NCBI GenBank assembly: GCA_902806595.1
Contig: CADCXC010000005.1
Coordinates: 2,294,001 to 2,358,000, forward strand
Direction of reading: 5' to 3'
Source: Pyrenopolyporus hunteri
Lineage: Eukaryota; Ascomycota; Sordariomycetes; Xylariales; Hypoxylaceae
DNA: 64,000 nt
In this document: in pieces, positions 12,093 through 28,100 of the stretch
How the letters are laid out: each line of letters starts with the position of its first letter
Position numbering within the stretch: the first letter of the stretch is position 1
Notes under the pieces: generated by a model
Seen by the model: only the letters and a program-made list of their open reading frames with translations
Databases searched by the model: none
Told to the model about the DNA's origin: nothing
Made by a program: the position numbers and the translations under genes

Positions 12093-15000
12093 GAGGGGTT
12101 TTATGCTGGATCTAAAACTAGCGATCGAATTGGGATTAGCGTTTTTACTTAATCTAATAAATATTGAATATAGCGTAACATAGCGTAGTATGACGTATTA
12201 AATATTAAAAGAAAAAAGAGGAAATTTTTTACTCGATTTAATAAAATAATAAATTCGAGTTTAGCGTGGCGTAACACGACGTAACGTAATATTAATAGCG
12301 GATTTTTAATAAATCGAAAATATATAAATTTATTATAATAATAAATATTTATTTATTTATTTAATTTTTATTCGTAAATAAATAAATACAATAATAAATA
12401 AATAATTTTTATATTACATTTTTAAATTTATTTATTTAATTATTTTTATAATAATTTCGATATCGACGTATATAATAAATTTAAATTTATTAAATTTTAT
12501 TTTTTTTATAATAAATAAAAAACGTAAAAATTTATTAAAATATATTATTTTTTATTATTTAAATTATATTAATATATTTTCGATTTTATTTTTTTATGTT
12601 TTTAATAATAAAAATATATAATATAATATTATTTATTACGTTTATTATATTATAATAAATAATATTTAATATAATAATAAAAAAAAAAATTTAATAATAA
12701 TATATTATATTTTAACGTAATTTTAAATTTAAAAAATCGTATATCGATTTTAATTAATAATATTTTTTACGATTTCGAATATTATTTTTATATATTTTAT
12801 TTTATTAATAATTTAAAATTAAATATTATCGATAATATTATTAATTTTTTTTTTTATAATTTATATTATTATTCGATAATTTTATATTTTAAATATTAAA
12901 ATTTTTTAAAAATAATTTTTAAATTTTAATAATAATTTTAAATTTTTTTAATCGATAGTTATAAATCGTTAAATATAATATTAAATAAAAACGATAATAT
13001 AAATAAAAACGAATATATGTATAAAAATTAAATTCGAAACGAATCGAATTAAAAAATTATCGTTATTATATATAATTATTTTTTTAAAATTAAAAATAAT
13101 TTAATTATATATTTAAATTTTTCGTTAAATCGTAAAATAATTATTATTTATAATAAAATTTATTATATTATAAATATAATTTAAAGTATAAAATTTACTT
13201 ATATTATTTTTTAAGTTATTAATTAATAATTTAATGTAAATTATATACGTAAATATTAAATTAAATTTTTAGAAAAAAAAATAATAACGTTATTAACGAT
13301 TATTTAAATATTATTTTTTTTTCGAAAAAATTTACATAATATTTTCGACCGTTTTTATTTTACGTTTTTTTTTACCTATTTTTAAATAATTTTAATATTT
13401 ACGAATTATTTTATTATTTAATTTTTAAAATCGAAAAAAATTTAAATATTATCTTTAAATTTTATTATTTTTTTCATAAAAAATTATATTTTTTATTTTT
13501 TAACGTTTTTAAAAAATTTATATTCGTTCGATTTACGTGGATTATTTTTAATTTAAAAATTATATTAATTATAAAATAAAAAAAAAAAGTTTTTATTTTT
13601 AAAACTTTTCGATTTATTTTTAATAAAAGTTAATATATACATTTAAATTAATTAACGTTAATAAAATATCAAAAATAATTAAATATAAACTTATATTTTA
13701 ATTTTAAACGATTACGAAATAATATCGAAAAAAATAACGTTTAAAATAATATAAAATCGTATAACGATTTTAATATTATAATAAATATTAACGTATTTAA
13801 TATTACTTTTATTAATTTCGTTTATTATCGTCGTTTTTTTAACGATTATAATTTAAATAAATTTAACGATTATAATAAAAATAATTTTAATTATCGTTTT
13901 TTAAAACGTTATTATTTATTATTAAATAAATTTAAATATTATATTTACGCGTTATTATATATTTTAAAAAATTATAATAAATAATATAAAATTATTATAA
14001 ATTTTATTAACTTAAAATTTAATTATCGATTATTTTTTTTTATAAAAATTAATATAAAATTTTTATTATTTATATTTCGATTTTTCGATAATATTAAAAA
14101 TAATATTTTTAATAATATAAGTTATAATAAAATTTTAACGTATTAATTTTTTTTAAAACTTTTTAAAATTAATAAAATTTTACATTAATATAAAATAACG
14201 GATTAATATATATTATAATTATTAAAAAATATTTTAAAAGTTAATAATATTAAAAAAATGTTTTTATATATTCGAATAAATAAATGTTAATTTTTTTAAA
14301 AATAAATAATATTTTATAATATCGAAAATTATATTATATTTTATTATATTTTAAAAAAATATATCGTATTTTATTATATTTTAAAAAAGTATTTTTAATA
14401 TTTTTAAAAATAATTAATATTTTATAATATTAAAAATCGTATTATATTTTATTATATTTTAAAAAAATATATTATATTTTATTAAAATATATTAATTATT
14501 TAAATATTTAACATTTTAATAATAATATTTTACATTTTTTAATTTATTATTATTTATATTTAATATTTTTATTAATATAAGTTTAATTTTAATATAATAT
14601 TAAAATATATTATTATTAATTTTATTTATTTTACGTTTTTTTCGAATTTTATCGTTAAAATCGAAATAAATATTAATAATATATTTATTTTTTTTATTTA
14701 AAATAATAATAAAATTTATAATAAATTTAATAAAAAATATAACGTTATTTAATTTTTTTTTAACGATATATTATTTATTTTAATTATATTCGTAACTTTC
14801 GTAAATTAATATTTTTTATTAATTTTTTTAATTATAATTTTTTTAATAAAAAATTATATTATTTACGTAAAATTAATTTTTTAATTAAAAGTAATAAAAA
14901 ATAATATTAAAAATTATAAATTTTTTTTATTAATATTAAAAATTAAATGTAATATAATAAAAATAATAATAAAAATAAAATATTAATTTAAAGGTATAAT

Positions 15001-16046
15001 AATATTATATTTAATTTAATTTATAAATTCGTTTTTAAATTACGTAACGATATAATTTATATAATAAATATATTAATTATAAATTAATTTAAATTTATTA
15101 TTATTTAACGTTTATAAATGTTATTTTTTTACGGGTATATCGAATAATAAAAAAACGTAAATCGAATACGTTTTTTTAAATATTATATTAAATAATAACG
15201 TATTTTTATTTTTATTAAAATAAAATTTAAATTCGATAAATATATTATAATTAAATAACGAATAAATAAAATCGGTTTTTATGTTTAATTACGAAAATTT
15301 CGAAGCGTAAATTCGTTTAATGAAAAAATAATTAATTTAATTTTTATAAATTAAAATATCGTTTAAATTTTTTATTTAAATATTATATATTTTATAATAT
15401 AAATTAATTATATAAAAACGAAAATAAATATAATTTATATCATTTAATATTATTTATAAACGTAGTAATTAAAAAATATTAATTAAAATTTTTCGATAAA
15501 TTATAATCGAATTTAATTTTAAAATTTTATAAAAATATTATATTTTAAATGTAAATAAAATTTTTTTAATAAAAAATTTTATTTTTTTTATTAAAAATAT
15601 AAATAAATAATAATATAATAAAATTTTAAAATTAATAAAAATAATTAAAGTTAACGTTATAATAATTAAATTTTTTAATATAATAAATTATAACGATATT
15701 TTCAAATTTAATAAATTAAATTTTTCGATTAATTTTTTCGAATATATTAATATAATTAATAAAATAAATATTAAAATTTATTTTAATAAAACGTTTAATT
15801 TTTAAATTTTTAATAAATGTCGTAAATATATTAAAAAAAATTATAACAATAATATAATAAATAATTAAAATAAATGTTTAAAAAATTAAAAAAGTATTTT
15901 ATAATCGATAAATTACGTTATTATATTATAATATTTTTAAATTAAAAAAAATTTTACGTTAAATAAAACTTTAATTTTATAAATAACCGTTTTTAAATAT
16001 TTATTATTTAATAAATTATAAAATCCTTTTAAAAATTTATTATTTT

Positions 16047-16263
16047 ATATTAATAAATACGTACGTAAATAAAATAAAGAAATAATAATAAAAATAATCG
16101 CGATAAAGTAAAATTAATATTATATAATTTATTTAAAAAGGAAAAAATATTTAATAAAAAAATTATAAGAAAAATTTTTTTTATATAAACGAAAGTATAT
16201 AAATATTTTTTTTTTAAAGTACGTATTATAAAATAATATATATATAAGTTAATTAATTATTAT
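16047..16263 (+). repeat. Direct repeat copy 1 (possible LTR or element fragment)
   Basis: Aligns along its length with 21,973-22,193. The differences I see by eye are mostly transitions. Where the copies differ, this copy usually has T against C and G against A, so mainly its top-strand C was mutated. Both copies end at ...AGTTAATTAATTAT. The distance between copies (about 5.9 kb) suits an LTR retroelement, but no coding signal survives to prove it. Confidence 0.55.
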
Positions 16264-16278
16264 TTATTTTATTTTTTT

Positions 16279-16300
16279 TTCGTAATTAATTAATTACGAA
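16279..16300. repeat. 22-bp perfect palindrome
   Basis: A perfect palindrome running from TTCGTAATTA to its complement TAATTACGAA, directly after direct-repeat copy 1. In DNA this AT-rich, chance palindromes are common, but the CpG-containing arms make it less trivial. Confidence 0.6.
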
Positions 16301-19300
16301 TTATTAATTAAATCTTTCGTTTTATTTATTTTTTTAATTTTAAATTAATTTAATTTTTTTTTATTAAATTTTATATAATTTTATTAAAAAACGTTTTTAT
16401 TATTACATTCGTAAAGTTATATAATTTATATATTTATTAAATGTTATCGATTTTTCGATTTTTATAAAATTATTTTAACGTTATTAAATCGATTATTAAT
16501 TTTTTTTTATTAGTATTTTTTATTTATATTAAATATTAATATAACGATAAAAAGTCGATGTATAAAACGAAAAAAGTTTTAAAAAGTAATAAATGTTTTA
16601 AAATAATATTAATCGTATAATAAATAACGTAATTAATATCGAAGCTTTAAATTATTTTATAAATTTTATTAATAAATACGTTACGAATGATTTATTTACA
16701 TTTAATAAATAATTAATAAATAATATTATTAATAATTTATATTTTATTATTTTAATCGATAAAATTTTTATTATTTAAAATAATAACGTATTTAATTTAT
16801 AAATTTAAATTTTTATTATTTACGAAAAATTTATTAATAAAAATATAAAGGCGTAAATTTTAAAGGTTTAATTTAATATAATAAAATTTATATATTTAAT
16901 TATTTATTTATTATTTAATTTTAACGTTAAAAATTTTAATTTTTTTAAATTTAAATTTAAGGTATTAAATTATCGTAAAATAATTAAAAATTATTTCGAA
17001 TTAATATATAAAAATAATATATATATTTTAAATTCGTTACTTTATAAATTTTTTAATTATATCGAAGATTTTAACATTTAATAATTTGAATTTTTTAATT
17101 TAATCTTTTTAAATAATCGTTATATTAAAATCTTTATCGTAAATTATAATATGTAAATTATTAAAATTTTTAATTTCGAAGTTTATAATTTTTTAAAAGC
17201 GTATTTTAATTTTAACTTTATTAAAAACTTTATCTTTAATAATAAAAAAATTCGTAGTATTAATATTAAAAATATTATTTATTTAAAAATTAATAAATTC
17301 GAACGAATTTAAGTTTATTATAAATAAATAAAAGTCGAAAATTAATAATTTCATTTGTAATTTTTATTAATAATAACGCGAATAAATTTTAAATTAATAA
17401 GTATTTAATTTTATAAAATTATATAAAAATTTAATTATTTATAATAATATTTTTTTAAGATATTTATTTTTAAATTCGATTAATAAATATATAAAAATAA
17501 TTTTTTATATCGATATTTTAAATTAAATGTAAATTATTATAATGTTTTAAATTATAATTTTTATTTTTTTACGATATAATATAAACGTTAAAATTAATAT
17601 AATACATTAATTAACTTTTTAAATAATAAATATATACGTTATAATATATTTTTTATTAAAATTATTATAACTTTAAATTATTAAGTGAAATTTTTTATAT
17701 AATGTAACGGTGTTTTTATCTTTAATTTTATAAATTATCCGTGATTTAAAAATTATAACGTTTTAATATATAATTATATCGTAAATTTTTAAGTATAAGA
17801 TATTTTTTTCGAATAAAACGTTAAATTTTTTTATATTCGATATTTCGTAAAATTTCCTTTATATAATAATCTTTTTATTTATTCGTAATTTAATAACGAA
17901 AGTAAAATTTTTTTATTTTTTATTAATAATATATAATTTAATAATATAAGAAAAATTATTAATATGTATAAAATTTTTTTTCGAAATAATTTAATAATTA
18001 TTAAAGTTAAAAATTAACGTCGATAATTTAATTTTAAAATTTTTAAACGATATAAAATTTTTTTTAAATTAAATATATAATTTAATATAAAAATTTTTAA
18101 ACGTAAATATTTTATTCGAAATATTAAAAACGACGGTAATATTTTTATTTAATATTATAATAACTTTATAAAATTTTTTTTATTTTTTTTTTTTATAAAT
18201 AAATATTTTATTATCGATGGGAAGTAATACGGGAAAAATCTTTTATATATTAAAATTATTACGTATATTTAAAATATTTTTTACGAAATGTTATACTTTA
18301 ATTTTTTTAATTTTCGTTATTACCTTTTAAACGATTTATATTTTTTAAATTTATATAAAAATAAAAAATAAGTTTATATTAATTTTAAAATAAACATCGA
18401 ATATAAAAAATATAAATATTAAATTATTAAAATTAATTATATCGTTAATTATTTTAATAATTATTTATAATCGAATTATACGTAAATTTAAACCTTAAAA
18501 TTTATCGATAATAATTTTATATATTTTACGAATAAAATTATAGTATTTTTCGATTTTATTAATAAATTAATGTATTTTAATAAGTATTTAATAATAAATA
18601 ATTTTAATAATATAAATTTTATTTCGAAATTCGATATTATCGAAGTTTATATCGATATTATATATAATAATATTTAAAGGTTCGAAATAGGTGTCGATTT
18701 AATATTATTTTAATATGTTTTAAATTTTTTTAATAAAAATATTTTTTATAAAACGAATAATTTAAAATTTTATAACGATGTCGATTATATATAAAATGAA
18801 ACATTTATTTAAATATATAATATTAATAATAATTTTATAATTAAAATTTATGTTAAAATTTTTTAAATTAAACCTAAATTTTTAAAAAATTTTACTTTTA
18901 ATTTAATAATAATAATAAAATTTATTAATTTTTTTAATATTTTTAATATCGACGTTATAATCTATTTTATTTAAAAGAGTATATAATTTAATTATAAAAA
19001 GGTAATTAAATCGAATATAAATATAATATAATTTAAATTTTATAAAAAAAATTATATTATTAAAGTAAAATTATAAATGTTTTTATTTATAAACGACGAC
19101 AATAATAATGTTATTTTTTTCGATTAATTAATTTATAACATTATTTAAATAAATATTTAATCGATTTATATTTTTTAAATATATAAAAAATAATATATTT
19201 AAATTTATAATATAAAAATTAATTAATTTAAACGAAACGTTAATTATAATCGTTTTTAATAATTTAATTAAAAATTTATTTTTAAATTTAATATTAATTT

Positions 19301-19576
19301 TACCGGTTTAATTATTATTTATTTTAAAATTTCGATCGGGAAAATTTTTTATAAAAATTTAATATTAATTTTTCCTTATAATAAATATTTTAATTACACT
19401 AATATCGAAAATAATATTTTAAAAAATATTTTTAATATATCGATTTAAAATAAATATAATATTATCCTTTAATTTATTAATAAAAAAATAACGAAAAACG
19501 ATTCGATATTAATATATTTAATTTATTAAATATATCGCGGTTAATTAATATTAAAAATCGATTTTTTTTATTTCGA

Positions 19577-19605
19577 AAATAACGACGTTTTAATCGTCGT
19601 TATTT
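19577..19605. repeat. 11-bp inverted repeat (hairpin) in AT-rich block
   Basis: AAATAACGACG and CGTCGTTATTT flank a 7-base loop. It is perfectly paired and contains two CpG per arm. It sits near the place where surviving non-CpG bases on the top strand shift toward C (19,600 onward). Confidence 0.6.
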
Positions 19606-21972
19606 AATTCCGAGTTTTTTTACTTAATACTTTTATAATCCGTTAAAAACGTAATATATTTATCTTTATTTTTAACCTTTTAAATTCGTTAACATCCTTT
19701 AATTTCTTTTTATTTTTTTTCGAGATATTTAATAAATTAATATTTTTTTTTTACATATTTAATAATAATGTTTTTAAATTTAAATCGTTTTTTTTAATTA
19801 ATATTAATCGTTTTTATTATTATAATAATACTTTTATTTAATATAAAATTAATCGAAATCTTCGTCGTTATTATTATTAATTATAAATTAACATATTCCT
19901 TTAATATTTTTAAAAATATTAATTAACGTACGAAATTTATTAATTAATTTTTTAAATTAATAAAATAAAGTAAATAAAATATATTATAATTAAAATATAT
20001 TACGAATAATACGTTATATAATTATAATAAATTATTACTTACTTTTAAAATCTTTTTTAAAAATACGTTAATATAATATTAATTTATTTAATATTATTTA
20101 TAACATTTTAAAATCGAACTTTTCTTCGTTTTTTTTTAACTTTAATATTTAAAAAAATGATTAAAATTTAATTATAATAATATTAAACTTTATTTTATTT
20201 CGTATTAAAATATCGTTTTATAATTAAATATATATTTATAAAATATTAATAATAAGATACATTATATAAAAAATAAATAACCATTCATTTAATAAAAATA
20301 ATAAAAAATACGGCGTGAAATTAAATTTAATAAATCTTAATCGTATAATATACATTTAAAAAAAAACGAAATTTATTTTTTAAAATATTATAAAATTTTC
20401 CGGTATAATTATTTTTATTATTTTAAACTTTTTTAAAATAATTAACGATAATAAAAAAAATATATTTTATTAAAAATTTAAATAAAAAAAACGTTATAAT
20501 AAATATCGTTTTATTAATTTTTAATAAATATAAATATAAAAATCGATTTAATTAATAAAAATTATAAAGTTATTTAAAAAAAAAATCAAAATTTTTAATA
20601 TAATAACTTTTTCCTTTTAATACGGTATTTAATAAAACCACCGATATTATATATAAACTATTTAATAATAATTTAAAAAATCTATAAACATTTTTCGATA
20701 ATGGGAATTAAAATTATTTTTTTCGTATAAAATCGAAAGTATATCGTTAATTATATTTTTATAATTTAACATAAATTAAAATAATAAAATATTAATTAAT
20801 CGTAATAATTTAAAAAAATATAATTATCTTTTATAAAATAAAGACGAAAAAAATAAATATATTAAATATTTAAAATTTTAATTAATTACGTAAATTACTT
20901 TAATTATTTTAAGGATTAAATAAAATTAATAACGAAAGTTTAAATATTAATTATTAAAAAAATTATATTATAAATAATTATAATAAAAAAAACGGTAAAG
21001 TGTAAAATATAAACGACGGATTATTAAAGGTAATAAAAAATAAATATATATATTATAAAAGTAATTTATAACGTCGTCGAAACGATATTAACGACGGTTT
21101 TATCGATATAATAAATATTATCGAATTTTCGTATTTAATTAATTAATTAAATATTTAAAAAACGAAAAACCGTGGTTATTATTATATTATAACGTATATA
21201 TATATCGATATAAATAACTTTAAATAAATTATATCTTTTTCGATTTAATATATAAATGTTTTTTATATTAATATATTAAATTATTTTTATTTTACTTTTA
21301 TTAACTCGTCGTTATTTTATTTCGATAATTTACGTAATAATAAAAAATTTAATAAAAATTTAATAACGTTAATATTACTTCTATTTATATAAATATTTTT
21401 TTACATTAATATAATTTTTAAAATCGATCGTAATTAACGTAATAAAATTTAAAAATTATTTAAAATAAAATTTTTAAAATATTTTTAAAATTTTTTTAAA
21501 ATTTTTTTAAATATATAAACGTATAACTTATTTTTATTTATTAATTTTAAATTTATTAACATAAATAAAACCTACGTTATTTTTTATTAAAAAATAATAA
21601 TTTATAAATTTTTTTTTTATTATATCGTTATATAATTAAAATATTTATTAAAAAAAACGAAGGTAATTATAAAATTAAAAATATATTTAATTAAAATTTT
21701 AAACTTATTTATATTTTTTTATTTAATAAAATTAAATTCCCTTTTATAAACTTACGTTTAAATCAAATTTTTAATTTTTACGATATAATAAATAATATAA
21801 ACTTAAATAAATTTAATATAATAAAATAATATCTTAACATAAATAAAAAAATATCGTATAAAAAAAAATATTATTATCGCGTATATTACTACGATAAAAA
21901 TTCTTCGTATTATCGCAATAATAACTTTTTTAACCTTATTAATTTATATTACTAACTCTAACAACACTAATT

Positions 21973-22193
21973 AATATTAATAAATACATACATAAATAAA
22001 ATAAAAAAATAATAATAAAAATAATCGTAATAAAATAAAATTAATATTATATAATTTATCTAAAAAAAAAAAAAAATATTTAATAAAAAAATCGTAAAAA
22101 AAATTTCTTTTATATAAATAAAAATATATAAATACTTCCTTCTTCTAAAATACGTACTATAAAATAATACATATATAAGTTAATTAATTATCA
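21973..22193 (+). repeat. Direct repeat copy 2 (possible LTR or element fragment)
   Basis: Partner of 16,047-16,263. This copy usually keeps C where copy 1 has T, and has A where copy 1 has G, so its bottom strand was mainly mutated. Similarity may continue upstream with a gap of about 28 bases. The segment just upstream (21,900-21,970) is also C-containing and almost G-free. Confidence 0.55.
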
Positions 22194-25100
22194 TTTTATA
22201 AAATTTTTTTTAAAATAAAAAAACTCGATAAAATTAAAATTTAATAAAATTAAAATAAAATAACATTTATTAAATATTAATTAAAGTATTTTTTCATGTA
22301 ATTTTATATAAAAAAATAAAATTTAAAAAAACGTTATTATTAATAAATAAATAAAAATTAATTAATTTAAATTTATATATTTTTTAAAATATTTTTAAGT
22401 TTATTATATAATTATATATAAAAAAATTAAATATAATAATTATATTAAATAATAATTTATATTTTAAATAAATTAACGTAATTAATTAAATTATAAATTT
22501 TAAAAATCGTAAATAATATAAATAAATTATTAATATATAATATTAAAAAATTTAATATTAATAAATTATAATTAATTATATTAATTATATAATAATAAAT
22601 AAAACATTATATTAATATTTCGATATCAATTATTAAAATATCATTATATAATAAAATTAAAAATATTAAACGAAACATTTAATATTAAATATATAATAAT
22701 TTTTTATTAATATATTTTTTCGTATTATAAAATTTTTTCTATAAAATAAAAATAAAAATATAACGTTTTAAATTTTAAATTATTAACATCTTATTTAAAA
22801 TAAATTTTTAAACATTTTATAAAATATTAAAATTAATTAAAGTAATTTTTAAATATTAAAATATTAATATAATATAAATATTAATTTAAATTTACGATTT
22901 AATATTTATTATATAATATAAAATTAAAAGTTTTTAATTAATATAAAAAAAATACGTAAATTTTTTTAAATATTATAAATTAACGTCGACGATAATTTTA
23001 AATTAAAAAAATAAATATTTATAATATATTTATTTATAAAATTAATAAATAATTATTATAAATTATAATTAATATAAAATTGTTAAAAAGTTATTTAAAA
23101 TTTTAATAAGTTATTTTTAAAATAATACCGTTTTTATTTTATTTAATATATAATAAATAATTTAAAATATATTATTTAAAATTAATTTTTAAGTTATTTT
23201 TTTAAACGTTTTAAGATTTTTTTTTTATTAATTTTAAACGTATAATAAATCGTTTCGATTATAATAAATGTTTCTTTTAAAATTTAAAAATAATGTTTTT
23301 ATATTAATTATATTTAATTATTATAAAAAAAATATATATACCGATAATTTATCGATTTATAATATTTTTAATTTTTTATAAATATTTTTTTTTATTATAA
23401 ATCGAAAAATTTTATTTTTTCGAAAAAAAGTTTTTAATTTTAAATAATGCGTTTAAAATGATTATAAAGTTAATATTAAATTTAAAGACGAATTACTTAA
23501 TTAACGAATTATATCGAAAAATTATAAAATATATTATAATATTTATTAATAAATTATACGAAATAATTAAAATATTATTACGAAGTGTATTAAATGTATT
23601 TAACGAAATATAAATTATATAATGTAATAAAAAAAAACTTAAAATCGACCGTTTATTTTTAATATTAAAATTACGAAAAAAGGAAATAATAAACGTTTTA
23701 TTATTTTTATTAAAATATAATTATTTATATTAAAATATTATATTAAATTAAATATTTTAAAATATATAAAATAATGAAAATAAAATAATTTTACTTAAAA
23801 TATTTTCGAATATTACTTACATTTTTAATGTAAAAAAAACATTAATAAATCGTTTAATATATATTTTTAAATTAAAAAACCCTTTTTTAATTTTCGATGG
23901 TAATTTACTCGAAAAAAGTATTTATTTTTAAGAATGTAATAAAAATTTTTTAAACGAAATTTAATAAAAATAATTATTAAATAAAAATTAAAATATAATT
24001 AATTACGAATATAATATAAAAAATAAAATTTTAATAAAAATCGAATTTATTATTAATATTATTAACGAAAACATAAATAAAAATATCGATAAAAAAATTA
24101 ATTATAAATTTAATAAAAAATGTAAAAAATTATAAAATATAATTATAACATCGAATTATTAATTAAAATATTATTTATAATAATATTATTCGACTTTTTT
24201 TTAAAAATAAATAATTAATTAAATAATATTTAAAAAGTTTAATTCGTTTAAAAATTAATTTAAAAAAATTAAAAACGATTAAATCGTAATAAAAATAAAT
24301 TTAAATTTATAATGTAACGATAATTTAACGGTTAATTATATATTAAAATTAAATTAAATAACCGTTATTTAAATATATAAAATTTAAATTATTTTTTAAT
24401 AACTTTTATTAAAATTCTTTTATACGATTTTAATAATTTAATGGTAATAAAAAAAAATGGAATTTTATAAAATAAAAAATAAAAAAAATTTCGATATTAA
24501 AACGTAAATAATAAATTATATATATTATAAAATATAAATATAAATAAAAGTTAATTTAAAATATTAATTAAATTTTAATTAAATTACGTTAATATAAAAC
24601 GATAATAATAATAAATTTTATATTTTTATTTTTTATTTTTAATAAAATTATTAAAGATAATAATTTTAAAATTATTAAAATTTAAGTTAAGAAATTTTTA
24701 TTTTAAAAAATTTAAGAATTTTTAAAGTCGATAATTAAAAAAAAATTTATTATAATAATAAACGAATTAAATTATAATAAAAAAATTAATAATTTACGGA
24801 TATAAAAAATGTTTAATTAAATATTAATATTTAATAAATAATAATTATTATTAATTAAAAAAAAATTTAATAACGAAATAAATTTAAAAATTTTATAATA
24901 AAATATAATTTTTTTAATATTTAATATATAATTAATTTTAATGATTTTTTATTATTTATTTATATTAAAATAAATTATATATTTCGAAGTTTAATTTATT
25001 ACGAAAAAATTAAATAAAAATTAAAATAATAATTATTAAACGAAATTCGATTTAAAATTAAAAAAATTAATTAAAATTTTATTATATTAATATTATAATT

Positions 25101-28100
25101 TTATTAATATATATAAATATTTTTCGACGAATTTATACGTATTTTAATATAAAATAAAATTTTTAAATTCGTTAATTATCATTTTAATATTTTTAAAATA
25201 AATAAACGTAAAATATTTTATATATATAATTTTTTATAATTTTTCGATAATATTAATATAAAAAATTTAATATTTAATTTATTTATTTCGAAAAATAATA
25301 AAAAAATTAAAGTTTTTTTACGATAAATAAATAAATATTTTTAAAAAAATTATAATTATAATAAATTAAAAAAAAAGATAATAATAAATAAAATAAATTA
25401 TTTATATTTATTTTTACGGTTAAAAAAAGATTTAAAAAACTTTAAAAAAAATAAAAAAATAAAATATAATTTATCGCTATAAATTTATAATATTATCGTT
25501 ATATAATAATATATTTTAAATATAATAAATTTTAAAAATTTAAAGGTAAAAAAAAAAATAACGTTTTAAAAGAAATTATTATTTTAAGTGGTTATAACTT
25601 TTATTAAATTTTATTATATTAATTAATAACGTTTTTCGTTTAAAGTAATAATTAAAAAATTATATAAAATAAAATAAAATTATTATAATAATTTTACGTT
25701 ATAATTATAATTATAAATTAATTATTAATAAAAAATAAAATATATCGTTTATATTTTACATTATAAATTATATAATAAAATTCGATATATTTAAAAAAAA
25801 TATATTATTAATAATAATTACGGGTATAAACGTAATACGAAAACGATAATTATTTAACGATTTTAACGATTTACGAATAATTATATATAATTTTATAATT
25901 AAAGTTTTAAATAAAATATTTTTTAAACGAAAATTATTATCGATAAAAATTAATAATTATATTTTTAAATATAATTTTTATTATATTTTAAAATATAATT
26001 TTTATTATATTTTAAAATATAATTAATGTTAAATATATTATAATATAATATATTTCGTCGTATATCGTTAATAAAAATATTTAAAAAAATTAATTTATAA
26101 AGTTTTAAATGAAAATTTAAAAAAATATATAAAAGTTATTATATTATTTATCGATAATAAAATATAATTAAATATATTCGAAGTATATAAATATTAAAAT
26201 TTAATATTTTATAATTTATATTTATATAATTATATTTTTTTTATTAAAATTATAAATAAATTAAAAAAATAGTTAAAAAATTACGTTAAATTCGAAAGAA
26301 AATTAAAAATAAAAATATATTATTAATAAATTTTATTTAAAAAATATTTATATATTATTATTAATAAAAATTTATTTTTTAAATTTCGAAGAAAACGAAC
26401 TTTTTAATCGTAATGCGGTTATTCGTTTAATTTTATTTCTATTATAAAAAAAAGTTTTTAATAAAAAAATCGAAAATATTATTAAAAATATAAAACGTTT
26501 TTAACGAATAATTTTTCGAACGTTTCGATAATATAAATTATAATTTTAATTTTTTTAAAAAATTAAAAAATAACGTTATTATAAATAATAAAAATTAAAA
26601 CGTAAAATTAAATTAAAACGATTTTATAAATTTCGACGAAAATTTTTAATAAAAAAATATAAATAACGATAAAAACGAATAAAAAATCGAAGAAAATAAC
26701 GAAAGTTAAAATTTAAATATATTTAACGTTTTTTTTATAACTTTTTTTTATATATATACGATATTATAAAAAAAGTATTTTAATTTTCGAAAAAAATATT
26801 ATTAATATAATACGTTTTTTTAAAGTAAATAGCGTTAAAAAATAATTAATTTTTTATTTATATTAAAATTTAATTATTATTAAAATATTATTAATAATAT
26901 TAATTTAAAGATAATAAAATTTAATATATAAAACGAATATTTTAAAAAAATTATTATAAATAATATTAAAATTTAAAAAAATATTTTAAATAAATTTAAC
27001 GACGCGAAGTTATAAAAATAAATAAGGGAATTAAATTATAAAATTATTTAAAATTATACGATAAATAATATAAAAAAAAATAAATAACGTTTCGTAAATA
27101 AAAATAAAAAGTTATTAAAAATAAATAACGATTTAATTTAATTTTAAATTTCGAAATAAATTAATAAATTTATAAAATTTATAATTAATTTATATTTAAA
27201 TCGATTATATTAATATTATAATTTAATAAAAAAATTATAATAAAAAATAATTTATGTTTATTAATTTAATTTTTTAAAAATTAAACGAGGTAAATATTAA
27301 AAAAATCGTTAAATTTAATTTAAATGATTTATTAATTTTAAATAACGTATAATTTTTATATTTTTTCGATGGGGTAAATAATATAACAAAAAATAAAGTT
27401 ATAAAAATAATAGTTAAAATTTTAAATAATAAAAATATTTTAAATAAAATAAAAATTATAATAATATTAAAGAATATCGAAGTTTTATTAAATAAAGTTA
27501 TAATATATTTAACCGTTAATTTTATTTTTAATAATTAAATTAAATTATCGAAGGAAAAAAGTTTAATTTTATAAAATATTAATATTTTAATAATTAATAA
27601 ATGTAATATATTATTAAATAAAAATTTTTAATAAATTTATAAATAAATATAAAACGTTTATAATTAATTTAATAACGATTTTAATGGCATATTAATTATA
27701 ATATTATTCGGTGATTTTTTTTAATTCGAATTAATAAATAATTATTTATTATTTTATAAAGGAAAATTTATAAATAACGAAACGGCGAAAATAATAAAAG
27801 ATTTTTTCGATATTAAAAATATAAATTAATATTATTTTAATTATTAATTTTAAAAAAAATTTATATTAATAATTATTTTAATAAAATAAATAAAAACGGT
27901 AAATATAAAATATATTTTATTATTAAAATAAATTAAAAATAATAAATAAATTATTAAAAATATATATATATTTTAATTTAAAATTAATAAAATTAAAAAA
28001 TATAAAATTAAAGTTTTATATAAAAATTATTACGTTATTAAATAATATACGATATTCGATTAATTTATAAGTAATTATTATTTTCGCGAAATAATTTAAA

